Notes: generated from the sequence alone by a model not told the origin. Counted from the first letter of the stretch, positions 1 through 10,026 are shown. The stretch: 64,000 bases of DNA from Phytophthora colocasiae (GCA_018806915.1 JAGKQI010000044.1:124001-188000), one strand, 5' to 3'. Made by a program: numbers and translations.

Positions 1-169
1 TCCCCAACGGATTCGCTTTAATTTGATTGGTGGACTGCGCTACGGTTCCGCCAATAATCTCAGCAGCTAATCGTGAGGCAATGGCTATAATGCAGTTAGG
101 TTTTATACTTAGCTTTTGTATCAAATCCCGAATGTTACACGAATGTTACCCGAAAAACTAACTTTTTGA

Positions 170-882
170 GTGTCATGCCTCTCACTTCTCAATTTGCCTG
201 CAATGGCGCCAATTCGAAGGCGGCAGTACTCTGAAGACCTCCGCAGACGGGTTATTATCAAGTGGAAGCAAGGATGCAGTACAAGAAAGATTTGTTCGCA
301 TCTTGTAATGCCAAGGCGAAGTGTTCGCACCATCATCGCCTACACGAAGAAGCATGGTCGCTCAAGCTGATTCCACGCCCAGGCAGACCTCGCCTTACCG
401 ACTCTCGTCAAGACCGACGTATCATTAGAGAAGTTGAGAAGAACCGCTTCGTCAGTGCTGCAGTGATTGCTGCCCAAGTGTCCGAGGACATTGGTCAACC
501 GGTGTCTACCGATCTCGTCCGAGATCGAATTCGCGAAGTTGGGCTTCATGGACGCTCTGCCCGAAAAAAACCGTACCTGAGTCCTATGCATCGCCGCCAG
601 CGGCTGGCCTACGCAAAGAGGTTCGGCACGATGTCGCCGCTCTTCTGGAGGAGGGTTTTGTTCAGCGATGAGGCTTGTGTTGAGTTGCACGGCACGTCAG
701 GTCGGGTTTCGGTTTGGAGACGGCCTCATGAGGCCCCTGCGACCTCGATCGAGGATCTGAAAGTGAAACTGCGCAGCATTTGGGCCAACATTGACGACGG
801 CGTAGTGGCTAATGCAGTTTTGTCTATGCCTAAGCGTCTTCAAGCTGTGCGTGACAGCATTGGGGGCCACACCAAGTATTGA
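170..882 (+). pseudogene. Tc1/mariner-type transposase remnant, frameshifted and internally deleted
   Basis: Cut-and-paste transposase relic. The likely start is the ATG at 203. It gives an N-terminal helix-turn-helix region (IRRRQYSEDLRRRVI, then GCSTRKIC) and runs to about 360. The reading then moves to another frame and continues with the linker typical of Tc1 proteins (RPGRPRLTDSRQDRRI) and a second HTH. The first catalytic aspartate is visible in VLFSDEACVEL. After WRRPHEAP the protein jumps to a tail (IEDLKVKLRSIW) that normally lies past the catalytic core. The second catalytic aspartate and the last acidic residue are therefore missing. At about 225 residues it is well short of the usual 340 or so. 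One frameshift plus an internal deletion make it inactive. Family call from motifs: firm. Confidence 0.85.
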
Positions 883-1093
883 AAAGGTGCTTCAAGATGA
901 ACTTCAACATTTAGTTTGACTGCATTTTTGTATGGAACATAAAATCAATACAGAATCAAATGAATTTTCGGGTGGGCGCTCATTTAATCTACCCGCTGTA
1001 CCACGATCTTCGGCCGAAGAGTCGTGAACCTGGATTCTTCGTCAAGCGGAGTCTCATTCTTCCAACCCGGCCCGCGCTCGCCGTCTGCTATTT

Positions 1094-1211
1094 GTCTTCA
1101 GAATCTGCTGCTGCTCGTCCTCAATCTGCTGCTCGTCTTCAATCTGCTGCTTGTCTTCAATCTGCTGCTCGTCTTCAATCTGCTGCTCGTCTTCAATCTG
1201 CTGCTCGTCGG
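1094..1211. repeat. 18-bp minisatellite, about six units
   Basis: The unit CTTCAATCTGCTGCTCGT is repeated head to tail about six times. The first units are slightly degenerate (an extra CTG, C for T). It lies just past the 3' end of the minus-strand Myb gene. Open frames across it are by-products of a repeat length divisible by three. Nothing else is seen between 883 and 1247. Confidence 0.9.
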
Positions 1212-1247
1212 CGCCAAAGAAATGTCGTCATCCTTACTCTATAATTA

Positions 1248-1796
1248 TCAAAAACTAGCGCGTTTGGATAAAATATCACGCGCGTGCAGAAGAGGAGACG
1301 TGCGTTCTATCTCGCTCGGCTGAAAGTTGTTCAAGAACTCCAGTAGCACCGACAGTTCCATGGCTTCGTCAAGCGCTCTACCTGCAGCTTTGATCACCTG
1401 TCCTGCTCCAACTGAGATTATGGCCTCATCATCTGAAGACGAGCTTTCGCCCGAAGAGCTGAAGCTTTCCTTGCGTGTTTTCATCTTCCGACGTTCGATC
1501 TTCTCGCGATACTTCTGAGCGTGCGTCATGGTTTGGCGTGCTGTCCGTGTACCGATGTACTCTGCGATGGCTTTCCATGGCCCTGACGGATAGAGTTCGA
1601 GGCCATGGAGAAATCGGTCGTGCTCTTCGATGGTCCAGAGGAGGCGGCATCTCTCGGTTGGCGGGTTGCGTCGACGAGAGCGGCGCCTTCGCTTTGATTT
1701 TGTAGCTTCAGCGGCTCGAATAGGGATTCGAATGAGGTGTTGGTCGTTGACGTCTCCTTCAAACAGGCAGTTTTGCACAGTCTCTGAGATTGCCAT
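1248..1796 (-). CDS. Single-repeat Myb DNA-binding protein, THAQKYR class (copy 1)
   Basis: Putative nuclear transcription factor of 182 residues. Residues 51-100 form one Myb/SANT repeat (RLLWTIEEHDRFLHGLELYP, then SGPWKAIAEYIGTRTARQ) ending in THAQKYR at 91-97, the signature of SHAQKYF-type Mybs. A basic run (KSKRRRRSRRR) precedes it and may be a nuclear signal. A serine-rich acidic stretch follows. The C-terminal motif LLEFLNNFQPSEIE recurs in both neighbours. The start is set by the N-terminus shared with the two paralogues (M-[AT]-I-S, then LIRIPIRAAE). It points away from the other two Myb genes. The target DNA and process are not visible in the sequence; in oomycetes such Mybs are linked to developmental control. 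Confidence 0.93.
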   Translation of the reverse strand: MAISETVQNCLFEGDVNDQHLIRIPIRAAEATKSKRRRRSRRRNPPTERCRLLWTIEEHDRFLHGLELYPSGPWKAIAEYIGTRTARQTMTHAQKYREKIERRKMKTRKESFSSSGESSSSDDEAIISVGAGQVIKAAGRALDEAMELSVLLEFLNNFQPSEIERTSPLLHARDILSKRASF

Positions 1797-3442
1797 GGTG
1801 TGTGCTTGGCAGTTCTTTTTAAAATGAGGACGAGCGTGTTTGGTTCATGGTGAGTCGTGTTACGTCCAATGGTGCGGCAAAATTCGTGCCGTACGATGTG
1901 GCGTTTGCACCTTCCCAATCGGAGCCCATATGTAGTTGATACACTACTGTACGTACATGTACATGTGTACATGTAGTACATCCAACAACATCAGGATGGC
2001 GTAGAGAGCCTCTATTACTAGAGGCTCAGATTTAATGATACATGTACAGTACTCATTGTAAGTTGCGAAAAACGGAATCTACCGGGCTAGGCAACACCTC
2101 TCGCAATCATCGTTTACACGCTGCTGTTTTCATGGGAGCAATTATCACGCAGATAGAGGACAGGGCGTCGTGCTTGAACCATTGCCCGTCATCCTTTATT
2201 GAAATTTCGCTAAGATTGGGCAGCGGAGACATACCTCGTCGCACGCACATGTATACCCCAATACTGTACCAGTACTCTTCAAAGCATAAAGTGCTACAGC
2301 ATCTAGAATCGTAAACCCAACAGTAAACATTGCAGAACCGCGCTGTATCCTTGTACAAACTGGAAGCATCAATACCAGCTCGTCTATTAGCCCAGGCCGC
2401 ATCCAACAGTCTCAGTCCGGTTTGATGTTGGTGCATATGGCTCCACCTCAGCTGAGCTCTTGCGCACGCCTGCTCCGTCTTGAAGGTGTAGGCACTGCAA
2501 TGACTAGACTGTCTTGGCATCGCCCTTCTTCTCGACCGCGGCACGCACTATAAGGTTTACACAGCTGGTTAGTACCTTAGCAGTATGCAGAGCGTCCTCA
2601 GCGGCACCGCAGCACCACTGGTGCCACCAACAGCAGCCGAAGATGAAACAGCAGGCTTGATTTAATCGTAAAGCGAAAAGTGATTAAGATTTGTGGCCTA
2701 ACCCGCTGGGTTCCGTTTTTCGTCGGGCTCAAGGCGCGGGATGGGGGGCGTACATAACTCGTTCGAGGAGGACTGAGGCCACACACGAGTGCACGCCGCC
2801 AGCAACAGTCTGTCCGTCACTGCAGCAATAGAAATGGCAGTCTCCTGGCCAACTTCAACGAGTGATCCGCACATTTGGTCCACATGAGCTGGGCACGTTT
2901 CTGCTCATTCTTTTGTCGGTCGTAAAAGTCCCAGCTTCGAACTGTGGGTCGAAGGCTAGATCAGCGTTGGCACCCGCACTTCGAACAGGTTTTCCGATGT
3001 CAATTCCAATACAACACACCTCAAAGTCGAGGTCTTTCCAAATACAACTCCATTTGTCCCATGTTTAGTGTTACCTTTTGATTAGTTTGGGTGATTATCA
3101 TTCTGAGTCAACGTGTCGAAACGGTGCGTCCTTCCTTTCCTCTGTCCGACGTTGCCGATCAATTCACCAAATTGAATTCAGTAAGCCCGGAGAGCTCGCA
3201 GTGGCTGCATGCCCACTCGCTTCGAGAAATAAATCTGGATAATAGCCAGGGACTTGCATCTTCAGATGCTGCCGGGTTGGAAAGGGCACGGCGCTCTAAG
3301 ATTCACGACCTGCAGCGCTAGGTCGGAGCCGCCTGGCAAAATGCAACGCGGCTCAAGCAGCAAAGCTCCTCCGATGAGATCATTCGAAAACTGACACCGT
3401 GAAGCACACACCGTCACGGTAGCATATCTTACTACTCAACAG
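1797..3442. other. Intergenic region between two Myb genes; only weak degenerate ORFs
   Basis: No gene can be supported with confidence. Two minus-strand stretches read somewhat like protein. One is 2107-2544 (145 codons, no recognisable domain). The other is about 2590-3060, where two frames in succession look coding (GIDIGKPVRSAGANADLAFD, then VEVGQETAISIAAVTDRLLL) and would need a frameshift to join. I recognise neither. They may be relics of an old gene. A short inverted repeat of GTACATGTACATGTGTAC type lies near 1950-1980. Confidence 0.35.
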
Positions 3443-3496
3443 CAGTACGCCAACGCTCTGCAGTACGCCAACGCTCTGCAGTACGCCAACACTCTG
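3443..3496 (+). repeat. Three tandem 18-bp units directly before the Myb copy 2 start codon
   Basis: CAGTACGCCAACGCTCTG occurs three times in a row (3443-3460, 3461-3478, 3479-3496; the third has A for G in GCT). It ends 8 nt before the ATG at 3505. It lies in the probable 5' leader or core promoter. No Inr-like TCATTYY box is obvious nearby, so the repeat may have replaced or displaced the usual start-site element. Confidence 0.9.
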
Positions 3497-3504
3497 CAGC
3501 ACAC

Positions 3505-4062
3505 ATGACGATATCGGACGTCGTACAGAGCGGCCTATTCGAAGGCGACAAGGAGGACCAGCAGCAGCTCATCCGGATACCAATCCGCGCCGCAGAGGTG
3601 AGTGGATCCAAACGGAGGCGACGTTCTCGTCGACAGGACCCACCCTGTGAACGAAGTCGTCTCCTCTGGACCACCGACGAGCACGACCGGTTTCTCGAGG
3701 GCTTGGAGCTCTACCCGTCCGGACCGTGGAAGATCATCGCTGACCACGTCGGTACACGGACCACCCGACAGACAATGACGCATGCTCAGAAATACCGTCA
3801 GAAGATCGAGCGTCGGAAGCAGAAGGAGAACAGGGATAGTATCGAGAGTGCACCATCCGAGACGTCACAAGATGCTGCTGGACAGACAAGAGAGCCATTG
3901 CTGACGGAGCCTGAGGGTGCCTCGCTGTTCGATGCCACGGAGCACGCGGTGTTGCTCGAATTCCTCGACAATTTCCACCCGAGTGAGATCGACCACGACG
4001 AGCCGCTGCTGTACACGGATGGCAAGGACTTCTTGCTTGACATTAACGACGCGGACGAGTAA
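3505..4062 (+). CDS. Single-repeat Myb DNA-binding protein, THAQKYR class (copy 2)
   Basis: Putative transcription factor of 185 residues, paralogous to the genes at 1248-1796 and 5004-5678. The Myb repeat spans about 51-100 (SRLLWTTDEHDRFLEGLELY, then PSGPWKIIADHVGTRTTRQ) with THAQKYR at 92-98, followed by a basic QKIERRKQK. The N-terminus (MTISDVVQSGLFEGD) matches copies 1 and 3, which fixes the start. The C-terminal motif LLEFLDNFHPSEIDHDEPLL is acidic and shared with the paralogues; it could be an activation or partner-binding segment (inference). The ORF is intact with no introns. Confidence 0.94.
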   Translation: MTISDVVQSGLFEGDKEDQQQLIRIPIRAAEVSGSKRRRRSRRQDPPCERSRLLWTTDEHDRFLEGLELYPSGPWKIIADHVGTRTTRQTMTHAQKYRQKIERRKQKENRDSIESAPSETSQDAAGQTREPLLTEPEGASLFDATEHAVLLEFLDNFHPSEIDHDEPLLYTDGKDFLLDINDADE

Positions 4063-4935
4063 GGGATAAAGAGTACTGAAGTAGTAATTGCTAAAGCTTT
4101 GGTCTATAGATTTTGGATCGCAACAAGTTGAAGTTTTGCCATGCCGTTATAGTAGCTGAACGTATTTTGGTGCAGCCTCGACCGCGTCAACTATAAACGA
4201 GCATTTCGCTACTTGGTACTGGTATCTATCAACAGCAGTGGCCTCAACGACCCCTACTTCTCGACTCGTAGTCTCCATTTTACGCTTTGAATCAGCAGCA
4301 ACGACATTAGCCTTCGCCAGGAACAGCAGGCTTCGCCGCCGCTGCGTCATATCCGTTGACGCCGCGCTGTTCAATCAAGTTTGTGCGGTCGCAGTTGTGC
4401 ATGTGACCAGGCTTTTGCATCTCGGGGGGACTGTCGGATCGCGCCGTCTCGGATGTGAAGCAGCGTTTGGCCGTCTCCGCCGTTCGTATCGCTATGTGCA
4501 CTTTTGATTCAAGTGGGGCTTTCGAAAGTCTCACTTGGCTTTTGTATCGGAAAATCCGTTTTCAATCGAGCAGCAGTGCGAATGTGACCGTTTTCTGGCG
4601 AGCGAAGTGAAAAACCCACATGGATGCGAGTTTTTCGAAAAAGACCACTCACTTCAACGGTATCAAAAGCCAGCATCGTCTATAACCCTGTGGGTAAAAC
4701 TGCTTCATCCGCTTCAGAACCCTAAAATACCCTGTGCTTTTCGCTTCACGACCGCTCGATCTCTCCCACCCACCGCGTTCCTCACTTCGCCCATCTATCA
4801 AGTGGTCCGCTGGTGCTCCACCGATGTATCAGGAAAATTTCCACTGCGCTGATGATTGGCCATCCGGCAACGACGGAGTGAACGTATCCTTCGATTGAAG
4901 AGAGCCCAACGGATAAAACAACATTGAAGTCAAAT
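4063..4935. other. Intergenic region between Myb copies 2 and 3
   Basis: No supportable gene. Several short open frames occur on both strands without recognisable motifs or start contexts. The region holds the 3' flank of copy 2 and the promoter of copy 3. Confidence 0.5.
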
Positions 4936-4950
4936 GCTCATTCTCGTTTT
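4936..4950 (+). promoter_or_regulatory. Oomycete-type Inr core promoter of Myb copy 3
   Basis: GCTCATTCTCGTTTT lies 54 nt before the ATG at 5004. It fits the oomycete initiator pattern (GCTCATTYY followed by a T-rich box). Transcription would start around the CA of TCATT. The position relative to the ATG is typical of short oomycete leaders. Confidence 0.6.
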
Positions 4951-5003
4951 AGCGCCAAAGTGCTCACATCGCTACCAACACACTACAGTTAGTAAACATC
5001 ATC

Positions 5004-5678
5004 ATGACGATCTCCTCCGTCGTACAGAACGGCTTCTTCCAAGACGGCAACCAATTGATCCGTATCCCCCCACGATCAGCGGAAAAGGTGACGGCGGCTC
5101 GTCGTCGAGCTCGTCTCGCCCGTGAAAAGTCCAAGAAGCGTATGAGCGACCGTAGTCGCCTCCTCTGGACCTCCGAAGAGCACGAACGTTTCCTCGAAGC
5201 TCTGGAAATGTATCCATCTGGACCCTGGAAGATCATTGCCAACCATGTAGGCACTCGTTCGACCAGACAAGCCATGACCCACGCACAAAAATACCGTCAG
5301 AAGATCGAACGTCGCAAGCAAAAGCAACTGAAGCTCAACACCAGCGCCACTGTCAGTATCGCACAGCTTGACGCACTGTTCCCGTGCTCACCGACGACCG
5401 TTGATAGTGCTGACTTCACCGTTTTACAGATAATGGAGCAACCTGTTACCAGTGACTCTGCATCGGATATTGATGACGTTGAGCGGGCATTGACGATGGA
5501 GTTTTTGGACGAATTCCAGCCTTTGACAATGGACTGCGACGAGCCTCTAACGAGCTTACCGGGATTCTCGAATGACGATCCGTTTTGGCTCGACATAGGA
5601 GCTATTAGCGCTTCGATCACCACTTCTTCAACGGCAACAGACCCGGCCGTGTGGGACAGCGAGATCCTCTCGCTCTAA
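5004..5678 (+). CDS. Single-repeat Myb DNA-binding protein, THAQKYR class (copy 3)
   Basis: Putative transcription factor of 224 residues, the longest of the three. N-terminus MTISSVVQNGFFQ, then LIRIPPRSAE, matches the paralogues. A basic stretch (AARRRARLAREKSKKR) is followed by the Myb repeat at about 51-100 (SRLLWTSEEHERFLEALEMY, then PSGPWKIIANHVGTRSTRQ) with THAQKYR at 92-98. The C-terminal half is longer and acidic. It keeps MEFLDEFQPLTMDCDEPL, the counterpart of the FLDNFHPSEI motif, and adds a serine/threonine-rich tail. Intact ORF. An Inr-like core promoter is seen at 4936. Copy 3 is the most diverged, so the cluster probably arose by successive local duplication. Confidence 0.94.
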   Translation: MTISSVVQNGFFQDGNQLIRIPPRSAEKVTAARRRARLAREKSKKRMSDRSRLLWTSEEHERFLEALEMYPSGPWKIIANHVGTRSTRQAMTHAQKYRQKIERRKQKQLKLNTSATVSIAQLDALFPCSPTTVDSADFTVLQIMEQPVTSDSASDIDDVERALTMEFLDEFQPLTMDCDEPLTSLPGFSNDDPFWLDIGAISASITTSSTATDPAVWDSEILSL

Positions 5679-5794
5679 GTAAGTTTTTATGACTAGGACC
5701 AAACTCAAGTTGCGAGTTACCGTAAGTGGTTAGTGTGGAGTAGTGTTCGCACTAACGCTAACTGTAGAGTTGGCGACCCTGTATATAAACAGTT

Positions 5795-5835
5795 AGTTAG
5801 TGTGTAGTAAATTTTACTAACATGTTGGTGGAGTT
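5795..5835 (+). repeat. Direct repeat flanking the hAT remnant (left copy)
   Basis: GTTAGTGTGTAGTAA, then TAACATGTTGGTGGAG, recurs in direct orientation at 6838-6876 with a few mismatches. The two copies bracket the hAT-like remnant. They may be subterminal repeats of the element or a duplicated insertion site. Confidence 0.65.
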
Positions 5836-6248
5836 AGACGCTCACCTGTCGCTTACTGATCCTGAGCCCACAGTTCTGTTGAATGTTGAATGTTGAAGCT
5901 TTCTGTCGCGACTAGATTCGGGTTTTGCGCTACCGGTATCAAAGATCGAGCCCTTTCCAGCTGCTTTGACAATGATCGGTTGGCTATCGAAGCGCCAACC
6001 GCCCTCGTTCGTCTCTCAGTTTACTTTGACGAGGTCACCTTCGTAAAGACCGCGACCAGGTGCTTTGAGATGCCCTCTCCATCGACACCCTCCAAGAAGG
6101 CCCGGTCTTACTTAGACGCATTCAACGTCGCTACGCCGCCTGCCAAGCCGACAAAATTCGACATAGCGATATACCTTACTCGTATTGGGTCTACAAACAA
6201 ATTCGAGAGATGGTGGAGTATCGTTGGAACTTTATTCATACATCGTAA

Positions 6249-6772
6249 ATGGGTCTATCATACCTGTTGTGCCCGAAGCACCTCACAAGCAAGTGGCTTC
6301 CAGGTGACCAGGTGGCGACTAAAGTTCAATTACGCCAGTACATCAATGAATTCTACCGTGACAGTGAAAGCACTGCTTCTCAGTGCAAGATAGAGCTTGC
6401 TCAGTTTATCAAAATGAGGATTACGTGTTCTACAACCCAAATGGAGCTCTACAAGGATATGGACGCACTGGAATACTGGCTAGATCATGGTGTGACTGAA
6501 TTCCCGCTCTTGGCTCCAATTGCAACGAGACTCTTTACTCTTCTGCTGCTGCAGAACGTGTTTGGAGTGCCTTTGCTTTCGTGTGGTCTAAACGCCGCAA
6601 TCGCTTGACAGCAGACAAAGTTGAGAAGTTAGTGTTTCTCTATACAAACTTCGCTCTGCTCGATACGGAGGACTCTACGGACTACGTGAGACGCGTGATT
6701 GAAGACTTGGAAGACGAAGCTACTGAAGACAGCGACGCATTGGCTGCGCAGGACAATACAGTACTACTATAG
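6249..6772 (+). pseudogene. hAT-family transposase remnant (C-terminal part), frameshifted
   Basis: The C-terminal dimerisation segment of hAT transposases is clear in one frame from about 6545: SSAAAERVWSAF, then VWSKRRNRLTADKVEKLVFL, then YTNFALLD. The frame just before it (6249-6540) carries the upstream part (DALEYWLDHGVTEFPLLAPI), which in hAT proteins directly precedes SSAAAER. A one-base shift near 6540 separates the two. A further ORF at 5890-6393 may be a more eroded N-terminal part, but I see no BED finger or catalytic motif in it. Only about 170 residues of a normally 600-700 residue protein are recognisable, so the copy is dead. Confidence 0.8.
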
Positions 6773-6837
6773 TCCTGTAGTTATATAGGAAGTCCACAAC
6801 AAACAGGGTAACACGTTTGCTAACAGCACTAACAGTA

Positions 6838-6876
6838 AGTTAGTGTGTAGTAATTCTAGCAAACATGTTGGCGGAG
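6838..6876 (+). repeat. Direct repeat flanking the hAT remnant (right copy)
   Basis: Second copy of the repeat at 5795-5835 (GTTAGTGTGTAGTAA, then AACATGTTGGCGGAG). Confidence 0.65.
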
Positions 6877-6889
6877 TACACTAGTGTGG

Positions 6890-7373
6890 AGTGGTAGAAT
6901 GCAGTGAAATGCTTATGAATCAAATCAAAGACAATTGAGATGAACAACAAGTCTTTTAGTACAAGAACGATCGATGTCATGGAACTCTGGGAGTCGTAAC
7001 TGTACCATTGCCGTTCAGGAATCTTACTATCACTAAATACTGACAACGTCGACTTAAGCCCGTTATCATTCCCGTTGCCGTTGCCATTGGAGTTCCCGTT
7101 TCCGTTTGAGTTGCATATACCTTTCGAATTCACAGGGCTCGTATTATCACTGGAGGCTGACGAAGCCGATTTCAACGTGTTGTCATTCGAGTTCCCATTG
7201 TCAATTTCCTATTTGCGCTCGAGTGGATTCTTCGGAAGTTATCCCCACTGTGGCCGATCTAAATATTGGGAATCACCACTTCCGTGACGTAAGACTATTA
7301 CCGGGGGCAACTGGAGAATAAAATCCCCATTGAATTTAAAGGTATCAACAGTTTTGAGAAGATAAAATCTTCG
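6890..7373. other. Intergenic, with imperfect CCGTTG/CCATTG hexamer run
   Basis: At about 7070-7115 the sequence is an imperfect hexamer array (CCGTTGCCGTTGCCATTGG and similar) that would read as Asn-Gly repeats on the minus strand. No gene is supported in this interval. Confidence 0.5.
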
Positions 7374-8099
7374 TTATTTTGTGCAAGTGGAGTCTACTGG
7401 TGCTTGATCGGTGAGGTGAGAGTTGTAACCTGCATGATCAGGCAGAGTTTTCTTGATTCTACACATTCTGTTGCTTCTTGTGCAATTGGAAGTCCTCCAT
7501 TCCCTGCAGCCACGACGCAACTGTGAGCCCATCCGGACAATGCGAACACACCACGCCCAACGCCCCACGTCATGCACGTTCTCCATATCGTCGTCGTTGA
7601 ACAGCATTTCCTCAAACTGTACACCACTCTGGTCCTTCAACTGCTTGAAGTGGGTCGTCTTACTGCCTGGGAACACCGTCACGAAGTCTGCGATGTCTCC
7701 CAGTGGTTTTTTGGCAACCAACTCGCCGTCTTCTCCACGCAATTCCACATCCATGAGACTCAACACCTTCTTGGCCGTGTCAATCTCCTCCGTACGTGAC
7801 GCCACCCCGATCTTCGTGTTTCGGAACTGAGGGTCCGTCTTCAACACGCTCAAGACCGAGTGGATCTCCGGGTAGAAATGCACTTGCCATCCGATGGCGT
7901 CCGTGACGTCTCCCGTGACTGAGTCCTTGATGATTTTGTCGTTGTGCAGTTCATCCATGGCTGGGAACCACATCGTAAAGTCGAGATCGAAGACGACGAG
8001 TTCCGGGATGTAGGTCCACTTTCGGAAGACGCGAGTGGCGTGGTCTGGGTCGTTGCTCTCAATGGAGCGATTCTTTCCGGGTGCGAGGTCCTTGGGCAT
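7374..8099 (-). pseudogene. MDP-1-type HAD phosphatase, copy a, one-base frameshift near the C-terminus
   Basis: Magnesium-dependent phosphatase-1 family (Acid_PPase, HAD superfamily). Members are small soluble phosphatases reported to act on protein tyrosine phosphate and on sugar-phosphate adducts. The first 178 residues are almost identical to the gene at 10027-10668, including the FDLDFTMW nucleophile motif, VASRTEE and MLFNDDD. A G run of four (plus-strand C run at 7563-7566), against five in the paralogue, then shifts the frame. The ORF runs on to 7374 with an unrelated basic tail. In the ancestral frame the stop would be at 7459-7461. The lesion lies after the catalytic motifs, so an altered protein could still fold, or it may be a homopolymer sequencing error. 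Confidence 0.85.
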
Positions 8100-8132
8100 A
8101 GTTGATCAGTGGAGTATTGTTGTCCTTGATGA

Positions 8133-8149
8133 GGAAAATTGAGGAATGA
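8133..8149 (-). promoter_or_regulatory. Oomycete Inr plus FPR core promoter of MDP-1 copy a
   Basis: On the minus strand TCATTCCTCAATTTTCC lies about 35-50 nt before the start codon at 8099. It matches the oomycete initiator (TCATTYY) followed by the T-rich flanking element. Confidence 0.75.
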
Positions 8150-9270
8150 GGAAATACTTCCTATTCATAGCTATTAGAATGTGTTGGTGCTTGGTGTTTG
8201 AAATGCTGTATACTCGCCTTGGTGCAGTGTCTGTACTAAACGTTTGGGCTGCTTCGAGTCGTATGGGCTCCTCATGATGCAGGTGTGTCATTGCAATGGA
8301 ACCGTGCGCATAGTATTCAATCCTAAAACACAGCGTGCCGACGATCTGTCTTGTGCAAAAACGAAGAATCTGAGACTGGATGGAGTTCTATGATACAGTA
8401 CCGTGCTGCGTGTGTCGGGACAAGCTAAACTGTGCTCCTCACAATGACAAAGTCTTCAATGTGGTAATACATGTGCCTGGTTGGTATGTACTGTAGATTT
8501 TGCTTTGCCGCTGATATGTTAAATGTAAACACGCGTTGCTACTTCAATGCTGCGGCGTTAAACGGTGGGAATCCTGTGTGATATACTAAGATTCGTTACC
8601 AGCACTACTACATGTAGTGCCACTAGACCATAAGGTTTCTAATATCGCCACGATGTGCTCCATGGCAAGCTGTCTATCCGTAAAGTCTTCGCTTGCTCAA
8701 ACAGAGGTTTGCCTCAGCAGATATGCACGATGAAGTGGCGTCACTGGTGCGATCTCGCTTCGAGTGAGTGATGGTAGCGTGGAATACGCTTTTACAAACA
8801 CGATGTTGCATTCGGATCCAAATGATCACAACTACATGTACCGAGGAAAGCGAATCATTGTTAGAAATCTGGTTTCAGAATCTACCAGCACCATACGAAG
8901 TTGGTTTTGCTCTTTTCATACAGTTTGAGCAGCAAGCACTCATAGCTAAACGTGAAGGAGTGGACGACTTGGAGAAAATATCTGTCTGGTTAAAGTTTGA
9001 CGCATTTCGTCGCGCAAAAGAAGTCACTGCGAAGCAATAATTGCCAAAATGATGCTTACACTGGGCGAATTTCTGTCGAAGAGTTTCAAGTGCGTGGAGA
9101 CTAACATCCTAAAGCCAAGTCTATATAGCAAGCGCTTCATTTCTAAGTTCTTTCAGCTCAATTGAGGAGAAAAAAATGAATCTCCACTGCAGCAGCACGG
9201 AATGGACGAAATGAACAGTTAGTGGCGTGATCTAACAGCTCCACTGCGATGTTTCCAGCTCCAGTATATC
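8150..9270. other. Intergenic region; one weak 90-codon ORF
   Basis: The only protein-like stretch is on the plus strand at 8768-9040, whose second half (EGVDDLEKISVWLKFDAFRR) looks coding. There is no recognisable domain, no promoter signal and no paralogue in the window. It could be a gene relic. The remainder shows no gene. Confidence 0.35.
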
Positions 9271-9870
9271 CTACTTCTCCTTTCCTTCTTGAAAAGCTTG
9301 CATCCCTTGCAACCAAGTGCTCCAGGTCACTCCATCAGGGCAGAACTGACACGTGACGCCCAGTCTCGACACATCTTGGATATTTCGATACTCGTCGTCG
9401 ACGAAGAGCATGTCTTTATAAGCCACATCACTCTCCTGCAGGAACTTGCTGAAATGAGCAATTTTACAGGTCGGATAGATCTCCACGTAGCTCGCAATTT
9501 TCTCCAGAGTCTTCATCTTCTTGCCTTCCCCGTCATTCTTGATACTAACCTCAAGGAGTCCCATACATTCCTTCGCTGCCTCGATCTCCCCCGTACGCGA
9601 TGCAATTGCCACTTTCGTTTCAGAGAATTGAGCATCCGTCTCGAGGATATTCAGCACCAGCGTCACCTCAGGCAATAGACTCAGCGCTTTCCCATAGCGA
9701 TCAAGAACCGTCCCCGGATCCTCCGTCTTCGTGAAAGGACCACCATTCAGCACGTCAATGTACGGCCCCCACAGAGTATAGTCAAGGTCGAACATCACCA
9801 GCCGAGGAACGTGCGTCCATTGCTGAGACGTTAACGCGGCAGATGTCGTCGACCCTGAACCTCGCCCCAT
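9271..9870 (-). CDS. MDP-1-type HAD phosphatase, copy b
   Basis: Intact 199-residue member of the magnesium-dependent phosphatase-1 family. Nucleophile motif FDLDYTLW has Asp28 and Asp30; the first is the expected phospho-acceptor and the second the acid/base. AIASRTGEIEAAK supplies the Ser/Thr of motif II. KIAHFSKFLQ supplies the motif III lysine region, and MLFVDDEYRNIQDV the Mg-binding acidic pair. The length is close to the 160-200 residues usual for the family. The end CPDGVTWSTWLQGMQAFQ shows the normal C-terminus that copies a and d have lost. It is transcribed divergently from copy c across a 156-bp gap. Confidence 0.93.
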   Translation of the reverse strand: MGRGSGSTTSAALTSQQWTHVPRLVMFDLDYTLWGPYIDVLNGGPFTKTEDPGTVLDRYGKALSLLPEVTLVLNILETDAQFSETKVAIASRTGEIEAAKECMGLLEVSIKNDGEGKKMKTLEKIASYVEIYPTCKIAHFSKFLQESDVAYKDMLFVDDEYRNIQDVSRLGVTCQFCPDGVTWSTWLQGMQAFQEGKEK

Positions 9871-10026
9871 TTTCTTCCTCCCGGATTATGAAGCAGAGAC
9901 AGATTTGGCGATCTTGGCAACAGCAGCGTAAGCTTTGGATGGTCACACGCAACGAAATGTGGCCTAACGTTTCAAAGTCATTTCCGGTTTTCCTCATCAA
10001 GAACAACAATACTCCACTGATCAACT
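9871..10026. promoter_or_regulatory. Short divergent promoter between MDP-1 copies b and c
   Basis: Only 156 bp separate the two start codons. For copy c a TCATTTCCGGTTTTCC element at 9978-9993, 34-49 nt before the ATG, matches the oomycete Inr plus T-rich box. The same TTTTCCTCATCAAG context is found upstream of copy a. No clear element was found for copy b. Confidence 0.65.

Noticed and set aside
960..1323. ORFs of 94-99 codons across the 18-bp array
   Set aside because: They consist of the translated minisatellite, open only because the unit length is a multiple of three.
1930..1985. Telomere- or centromere-like repeat at the GTACATGTACATG run
   Set aside because: Too short and single; it does not match telomeric TTTAGGG and is not arrayed.
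7453..7830. Plus-strand ORFs opposite the MDP-1 genes
   Set aside because: They are antisense shadows of the conserved phosphatase frames and lack any motif of their own.
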